Shown: positions 33,796 to 46,149 of the stretch, piece after piece | Layout of the letters: every line of letters begins with the position of its first letter | Position numbering within the stretch: position 1 is the first letter of the stretch | NCBI RefSeq assembly: GCF_963855985.1 | Contig: NC_087110.1 | Location: 2,347,001 to 2,411,000 of the forward strand | Length of the DNA stretch: 64,000 nucleotides | From: Ostrinia nubilalis | Lineage: Eukaryota; Arthropoda; Insecta; Lepidoptera; Crambidae | Direction of reading: 5' to 3' | Notes under the pieces: generated by a model | Database searches by the model: none | Seen by the model: the letters and a program-made list of their open reading frames with translations, nothing else | What the model was told of the DNA's origin: nothing | Position numbers and translations under genes: made by a program

Positions 33796-34936
33796 GTAGT
33801 TTTTAGGATTTCCCCTTATAAAACAAACTATCTTGGATAGGGATACATTTAAAATATCTAAAAAGGTTATTGTATAATGGGCTGGCTTTTTATTTTGATC
33901 AGTAGTCTCTAGATAAATTTTGGTTTAGGCGTTGTTTTCGGAGCATCGTGTGGGTTCGCTTTCCTACTGTTTTCTTCTTCCCTTGTTGTTTACGTGTTTG
34001 TGAATTTATCGTAAGACGTTTAGTGCATTCCGCTACGTTGTTACGTGTGGTTTAAACGTTTACTGTAAGGTATTTTAATTTAATAACCTTTAAAGAGTTT
34101 TTGATTTTCGTTTATTTTAAAATAGTTTATAGAATTGGCAGAATATTCATAGATAAATTAAAACTTACTAAAACAGATTCAAACAACACAGCCTCCTGGC
34201 TACCCAATGTACAGTCGCGGAATGAAAAGGTTCGTCACCTTAGTGTCGGTTTTCGCTTGCACTAGGTACTGTAAGAGTCAAACCTGCCAACATAACAGTG
34301 CAAGAAACAGTGCTGCTAACATTTAAATAAATATGACGTTTGCTAACGAATAAGGTTTTGCTTGTTTATTTTTCTATCCCATCAGTGCAATGCAATAATG
34401 ACATTGACCAATTGACAATAGTTTTTTTTATTTAATAGAAATAATAATGGCAGGTTGAACCAACAAGAAGGTTTTAGTTTATCAATCATAATAATCTTCT
34501 TGACAAGATAAATCGTCAAACAACTTTGATCTGAATAATTTTGAACTTTACTGACGAACAGTTAAAGATTATTTTCTCTAACTCGAGATTATTCTGTAAC
34601 ATAGTTTCAAAAGGTAATATGTGCTCGCGATTCGTTAAAGGAATCAATTTGAAAACTGACGAACCTTTTCATTCCGCGACTGTACTTTTATACTTGCATC
34701 GGATTTATGAAAGATCTGACACTAAACAAAAAGAAAAACGTTACAAAAATATTACTTGGCGCCTAGAAATTATACGATATTAGAATAATAATTCTACCTC
34801 ACAGATAATGTTTAATTTCTGTCCGTTTCCATAAAATATCTTCAGCAATTTAAAAATTAAAAGTGCAGTTCTCTTATAACTTTGTTAGAATTCTTTGAAC
34901 CAGTTCCCGCGATCTAGGGCGTGATATCCTTGCGGA
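33796..34936. other. AT-rich spacer, nothing recognised
   Basis: Low-complexity DNA. An 'AGTCGCGGAATGAAAAGGTT' segment (34213) recurs inverted at 34661-34683 ('AACCTTTTCATTCCGCGACT'), about 450 bases away, suggesting a degraded inverted-repeat element. Confidence 0.4.
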
Positions 34937-35240
34937 CTGCAACTGCAATTAATTGGACGACGCGATCTAAATTATTATCAGTTAGAGCTAGATTTTCTTC
35001 AGTTTCTACATTCACTGTTATCGCAAAATGTAATACATCATACGTGCAGTATTTAACTTTGAAACGAATAGAAGCTGTCCATTTAGCATTAGCAAACCTT
35101 TTGTACCCTTAGCTCTCATAATTTGTCCTCTATTTGTATTTAAAAAGCTGCAACTGTAAATTAATTGGACGACGCGATCTAAATGACTATCAGATAGAGC
35201 TAGATTTTCTGCAGTTTCTACATTCACTGTTATCGGGAAG
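34937..35240 (+). repeat. Direct duplication, ~210-bp period
   Basis: The block 34937-35026 recurs at 35148-35237 with about 90% identity: 'CTGCAACTG.AAATTAATTG', 'GACGACGCGATCTAAAT', 'TAGAGCTAGATTTTCT', 'CAGTTTCTACATTCACTG' and 'TTATCG'. The intervening 120 bases also look related to the sequence after the second block. Confidence 0.75.
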
Positions 35241-36731
35241 AAGTAAATCATCATGGGTGCCATCTTGTACTTTTGAACGAATCTCGATCGATTTTTCAAG
35301 TGGGGAAAGTCAAATTCTAAGTATAAATGCAATAATTCAATATCCTATAGAAATTGTTACTGTAAGACAGTTTTTGCCCCAACGAGATTCAAACCCGCAA
35401 ATGAAAACCCAAGCGGTCATCACATCAAATAGTAGACTTCGATCTCTTTTCCAAGCAATTCCCTTAGCTCTATGAGAGAACGATTTTCCATAATTTGTGT
35501 AAATCGAATCGCAATTCTTGATCCACTGATCAGCAATATTTTTACAAATATCCCATTTGCTCAAATTCCCCTTTGTCCCGTTGAATGCTTACAAAATCCA
35601 GGCCCTGATTGATTGTAGCCTCGTAAGCCCACTGTGGGCGATCGAGGCACGAAGGCGACTGCCTTTGATGTGCCCTCAGATTAACGGGGTGTGGTGTCCC
35701 GATTTGTGTGGGACGTCCCGGTTTAGGGGGACTTCTCTACTGCTATTGACGGTATAATATATTTTTAGTGGTTTTTGCGTAAATTCGTATGCTACAATAC
35801 TTTTAAGTAATTTCATAAAAATATGCTTCCACATTTTCGCACCAAATGCAATGCAAAGTCCCGATTTCAAAACAAAATAATACGGCAACACTACTTCAGA
35901 TTATGGAAAGATTTGTCCATTGAAGTATTCATTTGATTTTCGAGTTTTGGGACTTATTGGGAAAGTTAGGTTTGATGGGATAAGTTAGAAACACTAACTT
36001 ATATTGTAACTATTGTTCAATTTCATTTTGTCACTACCTCTATGGTTTTTAGTCAGCCCTCAAAACCATAAGTCAGCAAGATCACGAAACATCTTGCAGG
36101 TACAAAGGTCGCAAAGCACAATTTTGTCGGCACGGCATTTATGAAACAAACCAATCTTCAATGATCGTATCACTTGTATTTCCACATTTCTTCAGAACAC
36201 GTTGCGTTAGAACAAAAAGGTCGGCTATCCCTGGCCTTGCGTGTAATGTGTTACACTGTTATGCAACGTAACTGTCAAAGGTGCTGTATGGATGCTGCAT
36301 CTCATCAGCCGGCAAGCGGAGCAGGGTCGCTGCAAAACGCGGGGTCGATGACCCGGGGCAATAGTGATGGGCGGTAGTCGTTATCGACATTATGTTTTCT
36401 TTATATGGTACACAATCGACAGCACATTAAACTATGAAATCGCACTAACTTAATTTACTTGTGAAATATATTTTTGTTTGACGAAATAAAGACTGTAGTA
36501 TTAATTTATTTTATATCAAACCGACTGAGCTTGATCACCGCTTTGTGTTTGTCCGAAAATGTAATTTAAATTACACTGCACAACAGCATTTCTGATGATT
36601 GGGTTATGTTACATGATATAAGTCCAATTTTTAATGACGATTTCAAATCTGTGATTGAAATGTCTGTATCAGCTCTGGTTAAAAAAATATGACACTTGGG
36701 TCTTTTTGTAAAAAAACACTCTTTTTTTAGA
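35241..36731. other. Spacer with a tRNA-like trace
   Basis: On the minus strand near 35383-35400, 'GCGGGTTTGAATCTCGTTGG' resembles a B-box. The upstream spacing is wrong for a tRNA gene, so at most this is an old SINE. At 36411-36432, 'ACACAATCGACAGCACATTA' looks like an isolated M1 MITE end. No gene is supported. Confidence 0.35.
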
Positions 36732-37330
36732 TATGATCCTATTTTATGAAGTTGTTATATTGAAAAAACTTTCTTTTATTTGACTTCCTTGCTGATGCTG
36801 AAGGCAGACAGCTCTTCTGAATGATTCAACAGCAGTCAGCCATCATGTGTGCATTCCAGTGGCCCTGATAGCGTCCCTCTATCGTACGAAGGCCCTGGTG
36901 GATTTGCTCGCCATGTTCTTCACTTAGATACTTAAGAGTTGTGATAAAATTGTTCAGGTGATTGCGAAGAGAGTGTAATTCGATGTTTATATTACATCCA
37001 ACCAAAAAAACATGTTTGTAAGTGACTCATACGTTGTTCGATTTGTAAGAATAGTAAGATTTTTTCGGATTTTCCAAAAAATAAATTAAAATGCCAAAAT
37101 AACTCATTCCATATCTTTTCGGAAGACTTGAAGATCCTAAATCTCTAAAACGATCGTTTAAACCATCTTGGCTACATGGTTTTGAAAATTTCGGGTCACA
37201 TTCAAAGTCTCTACCACACTGACAGTTTTCGCCTCTAAATCCTCATGTGAAGTATCAACATGAGGTTCAGGTGACTTCTTAGGGTTGAAAAGACGTCTAC
37301 ATGCCAAACGTATGCATGGAATTACCATTT
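36732..37330 (-). pseudogene. Broken, internally deleted copy of a multi-copy arthropod protein family of unknown function
   Basis: One minus-strand frame runs through most of this stretch with at least two stops. Its upstream part (about 37235-37105) reads NCQCGRDFECDPKFSKPC, then GLNDRFRDLGSSSLPKR. Its downstream part (about 36995-36735) reads GCNINIELHSLRNHL, then SEEHGEQIHQGL, RYQGHW, MMADCC, a stop, and ends KSNKRKFF. I recall a large arthropod family of uncharacterised proteins with the same order: an LNDLVRDL..SK motif near the N-terminus and LHSHLDFFP / EHGERFHQDI / RYQG.W / MLADYCW near the C-terminus. Here TGG to TGA turns the W of DYCW into a stop, another stop follows SNNV, and several hundred residues between the two blocks appear deleted. 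It is a dead copy. I assign no function. Confidence 0.6.
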
Positions 37331-38479
37331 AGTTCAATATTTTTTGGTTAATACCATTTCTGTTCAAAAATAAAAATAACAGTCGTCGCGATGGTTCAAG
37401 GGTTCCTTTCAGATCATAGCGGTTTCGTACCTAAATCTACACATATTCTTATTTGTTTATAAACGTAAAAACACAACGCATCTTTTCCACGCCTTTTGCG
37501 GAATTCAAGGCTTATCTTTCATTTCCACTGGGTCCCCAAACTAATTTTTGTAAGCCAATTTTACGAACTTTGTCACATTTAAACGGATTATTTAAACATA
37601 TCCTCTCCGCAAATGAAACAAAATTGATTTAGATCATTCACACAAACACTTCTTAATGCTACCATATTAAATTATACAAAGAAAACATAGCATTTTTTGA
37701 ACTGTCGGCGAATTAAGACTGAAATTTAGCAATTTTTGAGTGAAAGCTATAACACGTAAACAAGAGCTGCTACGAAAAAATGGACGGCAGATTCAGAATC
37801 AGCGACGTCAAATTAGTAAACATCATGTAATGAAAGTCAATCATCAGCCAAAAGTTGCAATTTTGTTGTGCAGTGTTATCAATCAAAACCATCAAAAAGT
37901 TTATTCATGCAATAGTGAATACTCATCCCTTTCCTACAGTAAAAATGTATCATAAATCAAACTGAATTCGAATACGCGGAGTACTAACTTCAGACGTCAG
38001 TCATGATAAAACCCGTTTAGCGCACAAATTCAACGAGGCAAGTTGTTTTATTTGACACTGATAGAGATGCTGATTTGTACGTTCATTTGCTTTATTATGG
38101 CGCTTGCTTATGTTAGCTGTCAGTTACGATTAGATTCTATTAGTGCTGGTTGTGTAAATTGAATCTGCAATGATCTCATCACTTAAGTTGTTTGCTATAA
38201 TTGATTAGTTAATGTCTGAGAACGATGACATTCTATTGTACTGTGTATTAATTACGTAGCATTAAAGTAAACACACTTTTAACTACTAGTCATGAGAAGT
38301 TCATAGAAGAGGTTATTTGAAAAAGGATTAAGATTATTCCGAATAAATTGTTTAGGTATGATTTTTTAAATAATATGACCCAAGCTACCTGATGATAAAT
38401 TAAAGAAGTGCGTATTTGACATTAACAGTATTGACTGTCGTCTTTGAATTGGATTTAACGGTTTAATACAATCAAATGA
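37331..38479. other. AT-rich spacer, nothing recognised
   Basis: The frame at 37740-37955 is lysine- and glutamine-rich without a domain. No repeat was recognised. Confidence 0.45.
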
Positions 38480-39125
38480 CTATGACCATGCCAAATCTTC
38501 ACAGTCTCTTCACGAGTATTGATATATCGATAACAAAGTGACATCACTAGCAACAGCGGCGCGTGACGGCTGGCTCGACTCACGATCCCGGCGCACTGGA
38601 CTGTGTCTCACTATCGTCCATTCAGCTACATAATACGTCGTAGGATGCATCAGCGTCATCGTAAACACAGCCACAACGTGATTGTTTTCACTGATCTCAG
38701 TTTAATAACCGTGCCAAATTTACGCAAGTATCGATATACCAGTGACATCACTAGCAACAGCGGCGCGTGACGGCTGGCTCGACTCACGATGCCGGCGCAC
38801 TGGACTGGGTCTCACTATCGTCCATTCAGCTTGTCTACATAATACGTCGTAGGATGCATCAGCGTCATCGTAAACACAGCCGACACGACGTGATTGTTAG
38901 CACTGATATCAGTTAAATGACCGTGCCAAATCTACACAAGTATCGATATACCAGTGGCAACACTAGCAACAGCGGCGCGTGACGGCTGGCTCGACTCACG
39001 ATGCCGGCGCACTGGACTGTGTCTCACTATCGTCCATTCAGCTTGTCTACATAATACGTCGTAGGATGCATCAGCGTCATCGTAAACACAGCCGACACGA
39101 CGTGATTGTTTGCACTGATCCCAAT
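38480..39125 (+). repeat. Tandem array, ~3 units of 204-212 bp
   Basis: Units are marked by 'TCACTAGCAACAGCGGCGCG' starting at 38544, 38748 and (as ACACTAG) 38960. Each holds 'TGACGGCTGGCTCGACTCAC', 'CCGGCGCACTGGACTG', 'CATAATACGTCGTAGGATGC' and 'ATCAGCGTCATCGTAAACAC'. Between these GC-rich cores lies 'CCGTGCCAAAT.TACGCAAG' with 'TATCGATATACCAGTG'. Units 2 and 3 are nearly identical. Unit 1 differs by a few small deletions. The array is GC-richer than its flanks and encodes nothing evident. Confidence 0.88.
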
Positions 39126-40308
39126 ACTATGAAAGTTAGACTTGTTTATTCGAACTAGTAGACGACGAACCGATTTCCGAATGATCAGAGGGCCTAAAGT
39201 CACATTCGTGCGGTTTTATTTCGAAATCACTTCACGGAGCGAAGTGACTACATACGAAATATCTTCAGTGCAAAGATATTTCGGGACAATTATTTAACTG
39301 TTACGTTTGAAAAAATGCCTACGGGGGCTGACGGTCAATCTTCGAATTGTATTTTTAGCCAATAACAGTCGTAGAACTAGAACGTAGAAGAGACAGTTCA
39401 AATTAACTAATTCTAATTTAAAGAGAATATATGAAACTTACACTCGTAAAAAATACGACTTAAATAAGGCCTAAGACAATATTAAGGCCTCATAACGTCT
39501 CTACTACTTATTATTATTCTGTGTCTTTACAGAGATAATGCACGAGTGAACTTTCAGTTACTCGATGTCCCATTAAAATGATGGAGTGCCGCGCTTGCGT
39601 TGTGATAGTTGGAACAACGTAAAAACTATGTTTTAGTGCCGTTCAGCGAAGACATAAACATAATATTGAAAGTGCTTTCCCAGCAAGAGCTGATCGACGA
39701 CGAATAGTGAAATGCACACGCACATACACATTTTACTTCGATAACAATAGAAGACACACTGTGTGAAAATAATGACTAATCAATAGTTCGAGTTCGTTGA
39801 ACTTCGAAAAGTACAAAATGGGCATGAAAGCCACAAAAAATGGAGGGTGTGGAGCACTTCACAACATGGGAATCAAAGGGAGGGAACAAAAGAGGAGTGC
39901 ATGGGAATGCGTCTTTTGTGCGGACGCATTGGTCTGTGCACAGGTTTTGTTTTGGCGGCAAAATATTGGTGCTCCAGCCTTTTGTTGGACCGCCTGAATG
40001 GTCCATTTGGTGCAAGGACATTCAGTTTACATTTAAGCCCTCGATTAAAAAGCAAACGCAATAAAAGCTTCAATCAAAACACAAAAGAAAATTTTGAATC
40101 CTAATTACTATTTATATTCACAATCCTTCCCTTTCTCTCTCCAATTAGATATTGGACCAACAAACAAAGGTCCCCTTGACCTTAGCCCAACAATACTTGA
40201 CTGTTAACCCCAATTACTCTCGATTTATCTAACAGATGACATAACTCATTGCACAAAGCCACTGTTCAGATAAACGACCTCATACAAACTCGGCCGTGTC
40301 ACGGACGT
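39126..40308. other. Spacer, no supported gene
   Basis: Several overlapping short frames on both strands at 39776-40104 occupy a less AT-rich 250-base patch. None has a recognisable domain. A hairpin with GAAGTGA arms surrounds 39227-39246. Confidence 0.4.
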
Positions 40309-40806
40309 AAGGCCCGGTTTCCACTAAGGCAGAGCGGTGCGGAGACGAGAGATGTGCGGCGAAGCTACAAATACAAATAATTTATTTGTGAAACACAGGT
40401 AAGGAGTATGATGTACAAACAAAAGATGTGTTCGAGCCGTGATCAGCCTTGTCGGCATACAAATGTTGGCAGGCAGCTGGCAGGCTATTTCCATTTTTCC
40501 ACCAAAGTGGAGTGGAGAAGATCGGAGCGGTGCGGAGAAGAGAGGAGATGTGTGAGCTGTGCGTAGCTGTCAGCTGTCTCAGTCTATTGCTATCTATGAA
40601 AGACAGCACCGCTCCACATATCTCCGCGCCGCGATGATGCCGCCGCTGCCGCTGTCAAATTCTATAGAAAAACAAGTGCACCGGACACTTCTCCGCTCGA
40701 TCCATTTCCACCGAAGCGGAGCGGAGTGGAGATTGCAAATAATGGAATCTGATTGGTTATTCAAAACACCTCTCTGCTCCGCTCCGTTTTGGTGGAAACC
40801 GGACCA
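40309..40806. mobile_element. Inverted-repeat element ('CCGGTTTCCAC...GCGGAGCGG')
   Basis: The left end 'GGCCCGGTTTCCACTAAGGC' continuing 'AGAGCGGTGCGGAG' is mirrored at the right by 'CTCTCTGCTCCGCTCCG' and 'TTTTGGTGGAAACCGGACC'. This is a diverged terminal inverted repeat of about 35 bp. Further GCGGAGCGG / TGGAGTGGAG stretches at 40500-40545 and 40705-40735 are partial repeats of the ends. The alternating reading frames on both strands come from this biased text and are not genes. Confidence 0.6.
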
Positions 40807-41094
40807 CAACGATATATCCCCGGTGTTAACAGCTATTTGTAATTGCACCCATTAATTCTCATTTGAGTGTCATGTTTTATGTCTACTGGAAAGTAAAATT
40901 ATGAGTTATGTTCCCAAAATCTAAGTCATGGTTTTGGAAAATGCTTGTCATGTTGTGTTTAGGGGGGAAAAGGAAATGAATACACGGATGATTAAGCTTA
41001 TTTTAAAGTTAATATTACTATTAAATGGTATGTAACTATCATGTTAGATCGCTAAAATAGTGTAATAGAAGTGAGTAAAAAACTCAGTAAAACT
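40807..41094. other. Spacer, nothing recognised
   Basis: AT-rich; no gene or repeat. Confidence 0.4.
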
Positions 41095-41215
41095 CATTTA
41101 TTTCTGTAAGTAGGCTTTAAAAAAGCACTTTTACACGTCCCAGTGTTAACCCTACCACTGCTTCAGGACAATAAATGGGCCAGTGCTGAGAAGAAGCAGC
41201 GCAAGAAACTCAGAC
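41095..41215 (+). repeat. Interspersed repeat R1 (copy 3)
   Basis: 'CTGTAAGTAGGCTTTAAAAA', 'AGCACTTTTACACGTCCCAG', 'TGTTAACCCTACCACTGCTT', 'CAGGACAATAAATGGGCCAG' and 'TGCTGAGAAGAAGCAGCGCA' are close to the copy at 31985. Confidence 0.7.
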
Positions 41216-43296
41216 ACTATTGTCAAAAATATATCGAAAGTGCATTGGACGCAAACCGTGTCACAATCAACGTTGATTAGATAAATTGGAGTTATGCAGC
41301 AAAATCGTTACCTTTAACTCAAAGGCCCAACTTGGTCATCTGGAAAAGTTTCCACCGTAAAATCCGGGACAACGTTCAACATTTAGATCGCAACTTCTTG
41401 AAAACTTGACACTGTTTCAAGAGTGCACTGTGCAAATCCTTTGGCCGTTGACATTTTGCCAACGCTCGTGGATCGTGCTCTATTGTGACGTCAAGCTATG
41501 GTAAACTTAATGCCGGTATGGGAGGATGTTTTACGACCAGGAAATATTTATGTTCTATCTCCTGCCTGCGCATCCGCTTCCCATACAACTTGAATAAGGC
41601 ATGAAAATGTTGAGGGAACCGTAAAACTAACGGGAAAATCTGTTGTTCAGACCGGTCGATGTTTTTGCTGCCTATAAAATAAACTAGCCGGTTTACGTCA
41701 CAAAAATATGGAGTAACAACTGACCCAGGCCATAACAGTAACGTGGAATGATCCTCAGAATAAAAAGGGACTTCCTGGCCTCTCGAAGGTAACACTGGGA
41801 GGGAGTTATCATGATTTTATTACTCTTTACGAGCCGGGTAACGTAAGGGTCTCCCAATTTCCTGTAAGGGCAAAGGTCAGGGTTCGCATGGAGCAAGGCA
41901 GAAGTTTCGGATGGAATCGACGCGAAACGAGCAGGTTGCCGTAATAACGTTAATGGGGTCCTAAATACCTGATGAAACGGTTCTTCTGAGTAAGAATACA
42001 ATTTGACTTGTTCTTGTTTAAGTGAGATTATTTTCGTTTTATATTTGGGCAAAAAGTAATTTGATAAAACTTTTACGTTTTATACCGTCGTTATAGAATA
42101 GAATAGTTTTTATTTGAAAGAAAGGTATACAAGCAGGCAAGACATAGGATAGGTACATACAAAAAGAGATACACAAGTGGACAGATAGCTACTTGTGCCC
42201 CTCTGACAAAAAGGGCGCATTTTTACAGCTCAGAATACATCAATACCGCGCCTGGGCTTGTCACGAAACTGATTTTCAGCGGGGGCCCTCTGTTGTCCTT
42301 ACTAGGCAAATATTCAAAAGGTAAGCGTAAATTATGATGATGACAGCTTATTACTAGTCATCATGGTCCCTTAAACAAAGCGTCGTCCAATAAAATCGCC
42401 ATTACGTCAATTTGGCGGGCACGTTTCGGGAATTGATTTGTTTACGGCAAGGTCGTGAGGAAGCTACCCTTGTTACGGTCCATTGACGTAATGTGAACAT
42501 GACACTTATCTAATTTGCGGACCCTGCGACCTTGGGCCGGGATGACATGGAATTCGTGTATTGTCTTCATGGCATTCCTTGCCAATCGATTCAATGGGTT
42601 TGATGAAAATAAATGAGATGTATAATTGATATTGACTATACAGATTCGTTGTTAACTAGTTTTTGGCAGCTCTAACTGTTGTGTCCCTAATGAAACTGAA
42701 TTGGTGTCTTGGTGTTGTAGCCTATTTTTTTCTTATCGCCAGTTGCTATGATACTTTTATTATTTGATGAAATTTTGAGGCAATTATGTGGCTTCAATAG
42801 CAATGGGCATTGCAATTATTGTCTTCTTGTATATAGGATGCAACCTATATGCAACTGTTATGTGCATAAATGTTAAATCTGTTTTGTGATGCCCTTTTTT
42901 CTTTCTAATTTGTAAACTGAATTGTTATTGTCGTTAAGTAACAAACTTTCACATTTATTATGTATCATATTGTTAAATAGTGTGTGAATCGTTTTTACAA
43001 CCTAACGTAACGAAGTGCTTATCGTCAAATTAGCTCTCATTATAACGTGTACAGTTCTCAAATCATCCGGTACATTAAAAAACATATCATTATCATCGTC
43101 ATGAGCCATTGTTTTGGTCGTGTACGTATGCGGCGTTTGTGTTACGAATATTAAATCTAATCGGTGTTGGACTGGCCCTTGCGTTGAAAAGTTTATAGTG
43201 AAATGGTAGCAGTAAAATATTTCGAGATTTCTCTTCTGGAAGAAAAACCTTTCATTTATTAATTATGAGCTGGGAAAAAAATGCATTCGCTTCGTT
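41216..43296. other. Spacer, no supported gene
   Basis: The minus-strand frames 41496-41795 and 41693-42052 overlap each other and carry no domain. A segment at 42090-42300 ('ATAGAATAGAATAGTTTTTA', then 'TTGAAAGAAAGGTATACAAG') looks like the inverted end of a LINE with a simple repeat, but I cannot name it. Confidence 0.4.
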
Positions 43297-43352
43297 CCAG
43301 CCAAATGACGTCCACTGCTGGACAAAGGCCTCCCCCAAGGATTTCCTCTCAA
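43297..43352 (-). mobile_element. RTE-type LINE 3' fragment, (CGAA) subfamily
   Basis: A short minus-strand RTE end: 'CCTTGGGGGAGGCCTTTGTC', then 'CAGCAGTGGACGTCATTTGG', then 'CTGGAACGAAGCGA'. Only about 55 bases remain. Confidence 0.75.
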
Positions 43353-45273
43353 TTCAATTTCAAATACCTGCTTTGTGCTGCATAAAAAAACATTTCGGAA
43401 GGCAGTAAGAGTGAAACCGAGACGCTAGCACGAAGATGTCTCACTACCCTCTTTTACTGTGCCACGTCCGACACTTGGGTGTCGTTTGGCACCAAATTGG
43501 CCTGCGAACGACCGCGGTGGTTTGCTTTTATTCGATGTTTGTTCCAAGTTTGGTCGCCAAGCTGGCAGGGAGTGGAACGAGATGACGATAATGTGGTTTA
43601 AAACTTAATGTTTTCCGTGGGCTCTTTTGGCATGGGAGTTTTGTTAAAAGGTTTCAGTTGTATACGATAAGTAGTAGAAGTGAGTGCAAATACTATAAGA
43701 AAAGATCAATGATTTTGTCAAATCTGGACCAGCTACAGCTGTAGCAGCATGTGGCAGCTGATTTAGCTCATTGTTGAAACTCAACTTCACTACCGAATTC
43801 GAACTTTTGGAATCATCTCATATAAAATTTTGTTTAGTTCGTTACTCAGTAATTAGGATCTTTGAAACATTCTCGGACTCTGCATTCGATGATAGGTAGC
43901 TCTGAAATGACAAATGTTATAAAAAGTCGCTACTACTTTAATCAGTAGTACTAGTAATACGAGTACTTCCAAGAAAAACGCAAGCACTTACATAACATGT
44001 AAAGCCTGATAGCCACCGGCCGTGTCAAAGCAAAAGCAATATCCATCTCCATCGGTGCACAACGGTAAACCAGTGCCCATAGATGGTCATCCTGCCAGTA
44101 GTGTTTAGCAATCATTACATGCAACTAGTGTTGTTCGTTGACCGGTAGTTGGATATCGATAAACAGATATGAAAGAGATATAAAGGGCTGGGGGGAAGGC
44201 ATGTTACGGGTCTATGTTTATTAGGTAAGTAAGAACCTTTGTATACCAACATGGAGCAATAAATAATTTGAATTTGAAGGCATAGTAAAGCTTTTAGAAG
44301 TGATGAAGCCGTTTCAAATAGATGATCGTATCTTTACGGACTTTAATGAGACACATTAATGCAGACAATGCAGGTTGGCAATATTGGCATCTGTTTTTGT
44401 AAATTTCTAGTATCTTCAAAGACATATCATTCGTTATTATTAATTTTTTTATTGAATTATTATCGATATCGACAGATTTTTAGCCAGTAATTGTGCTTAA
44501 TTAGTTAGTTACATAGGTAATGCTATCGCAACACTATGCTTTGGGATCATTGGGACAATTAATTAATTAAAAGCATTAGTTGCGTGAATATGATGATAAA
44601 TTGGAGAGTCCAATTGCAATGGATTTGGCTTTTGGTTTTAGATTAACGTTTAACAATTTAATCGCTGTGTCAATTAAATAATTTCTTTATAAATTACTTC
44701 TTTCTAAATTACTTCTTTCTAAAAATCACCTGTCGTATAATCAAATATGATTCAAGGTTCAAATTCTCGATCGTTACATTTTACGTGGCCTTTCTTCAAT
44801 GAAAGTGATATTATGGATATCATTTGAGTCCACATACCTACTCAGTTCCAACTCGTTAAGTGAAAGATACCTACTATTTGAGGTATAGATCAGTCAACAG
44901 AGCGCAGTGCGTTATCCTACCGAATCTGAGCTTTATCTGTTTCGTATAAAGTTAAAAAATCTTTTTCCTCTTCTTCGTCGTTCAAAGGTGCTTCCCGCGT
45001 TTTTCACCAGATCGTCGGACGTTAATTCTGCGAACTATATCGAAAATCATTTCTGTCATCAAATCGAACGGAAAATCATGTTGCTATTCTTGGTATGTTC
45101 ATAAATCATTGCGTGTATTTGTGGTAGGTTGACGTGCCGCCGACAGTACAAACCAGCACCGATCGTATCGAAACGTGATGGAAACGGTCACGAGAACTGG
45201 AGTGAACTGTTATGCAACCAATGCGCAGTGCTGCAGTGGATTACCGAATGCAACATTTTATTTACATACTAGC
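43353..45273. other. Spacer with a possible LINE tail and an M1 end
   Basis: At 44250-44280, 'CATGGAGCAATAAATAATTTG' is a typical LINE-tail text in my memory. At 45126-45150, 'GGTTGACGTGCCGCCGACAG' followed by 'TAC' resembles a right end of MITE M1. No gene is supported. Confidence 0.35.
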
Positions 45274-45360
45274 TCTAGACCGGTCTTTGTGGAAATCCTT
45301 GGGGGAGGCCTTTGTCCAGCAGTGGACGTCTTTCGGCTGAAACGACGACGACGACGACTA
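45274..45360 (+). mobile_element. RTE-type LINE 3' fragment with (CGA)n tail
   Basis: Plus-strand RTE end: 'GACCGGTCTTTGTGGAAATC', 'CTTGGGGGAGGCCTTTGTCC', 'TTTCGGCTGAAACGACGACG', with (CGA)n at 45341-45357. The tail unit is intermediate between the (ATG)n and (CGAA)n forms seen elsewhere. Confidence 0.78.
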
Positions 45361-46149
45361 GCTCTAGTGCCCCGGTTTTGCTCGGGATAAACAATATTGT
45401 CTGTCATAGATAAATGTTGATAAAGTAGACAGGGCATTATTCTCCATCTTGAACAATGTGCCTTTTATACTCGCAAGTTGCATCTTTTTCAAATGCATAC
45501 AAGAAGGATGGAAATGATATCCCATTTCCATCAGGTTTTTTTTGGAAAAACGGCTCAGGTCGCTGTTTTGAATCCGGAATTATTAAGTCGAGTCTTCCAG
45601 TTGTGTTTTCTCATTGTTTTCTTCTTCAATTTGCATGTAGAAGTGTTTGCAACATACCTAGTTTTTAGTAGGTCAGTTACAATTTCAAAAATATCATATC
45701 AGACTTCGACAAAGTTCTTTATCGTCGGGAAATTCGTTTTGTGATATTTCACACCATCTTGGCCTAGATTCACTGGAATAGTAGTATGTCGTCATCTAGG
45801 TAAGAAAGAAAAAGTTATTGATACTGAATTATTATTATACCTAGGTTAGTTCTCTAGTTATTTTGTTTTTTTATGACCGCTATCGCACCTGATGTTAAGT
45901 TTTATGTTAATTTTTAGTTATAAATGCCCAGTTTATCAAATTAATAGGCACCATCATCGCGATGTCGCATGATCGATTGTTAACCGAAATAACAGTAGTC
46001 GTCCAGTTTGCATTCATTACGGCGGCGCCGGCGCGGCTGGCGTAGCGGTACCGTGACCCTTTGGCTGGCCCAAGGGAGTCAATCCGAGCGGTATACATGT
46101 TTATGCAACAAAAGAAAGAAAGATATATGCATGAACATCACCCATTTGC
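45361..46149. other. Spacer, nothing recognised
   Basis: Overlapping short frames at 45456-45744 have no domain. A small CG-rich patch at 46019-46095 is unassigned. Confidence 0.4.

Noticed and set aside
35340..35480. tRNA gene or SINE on the minus strand (B-box-like GGTTTGAATCTC).
   Set aside because: The A-box candidate is too far upstream (~80 bases) and no cloverleaf is possible. At best this is an old SINE scrap.
39776..40104. Overlapping frames on both strands as a gene.
   Set aside because: Five mutually overlapping short frames without domains indicate stop-poor composition rather than coding.
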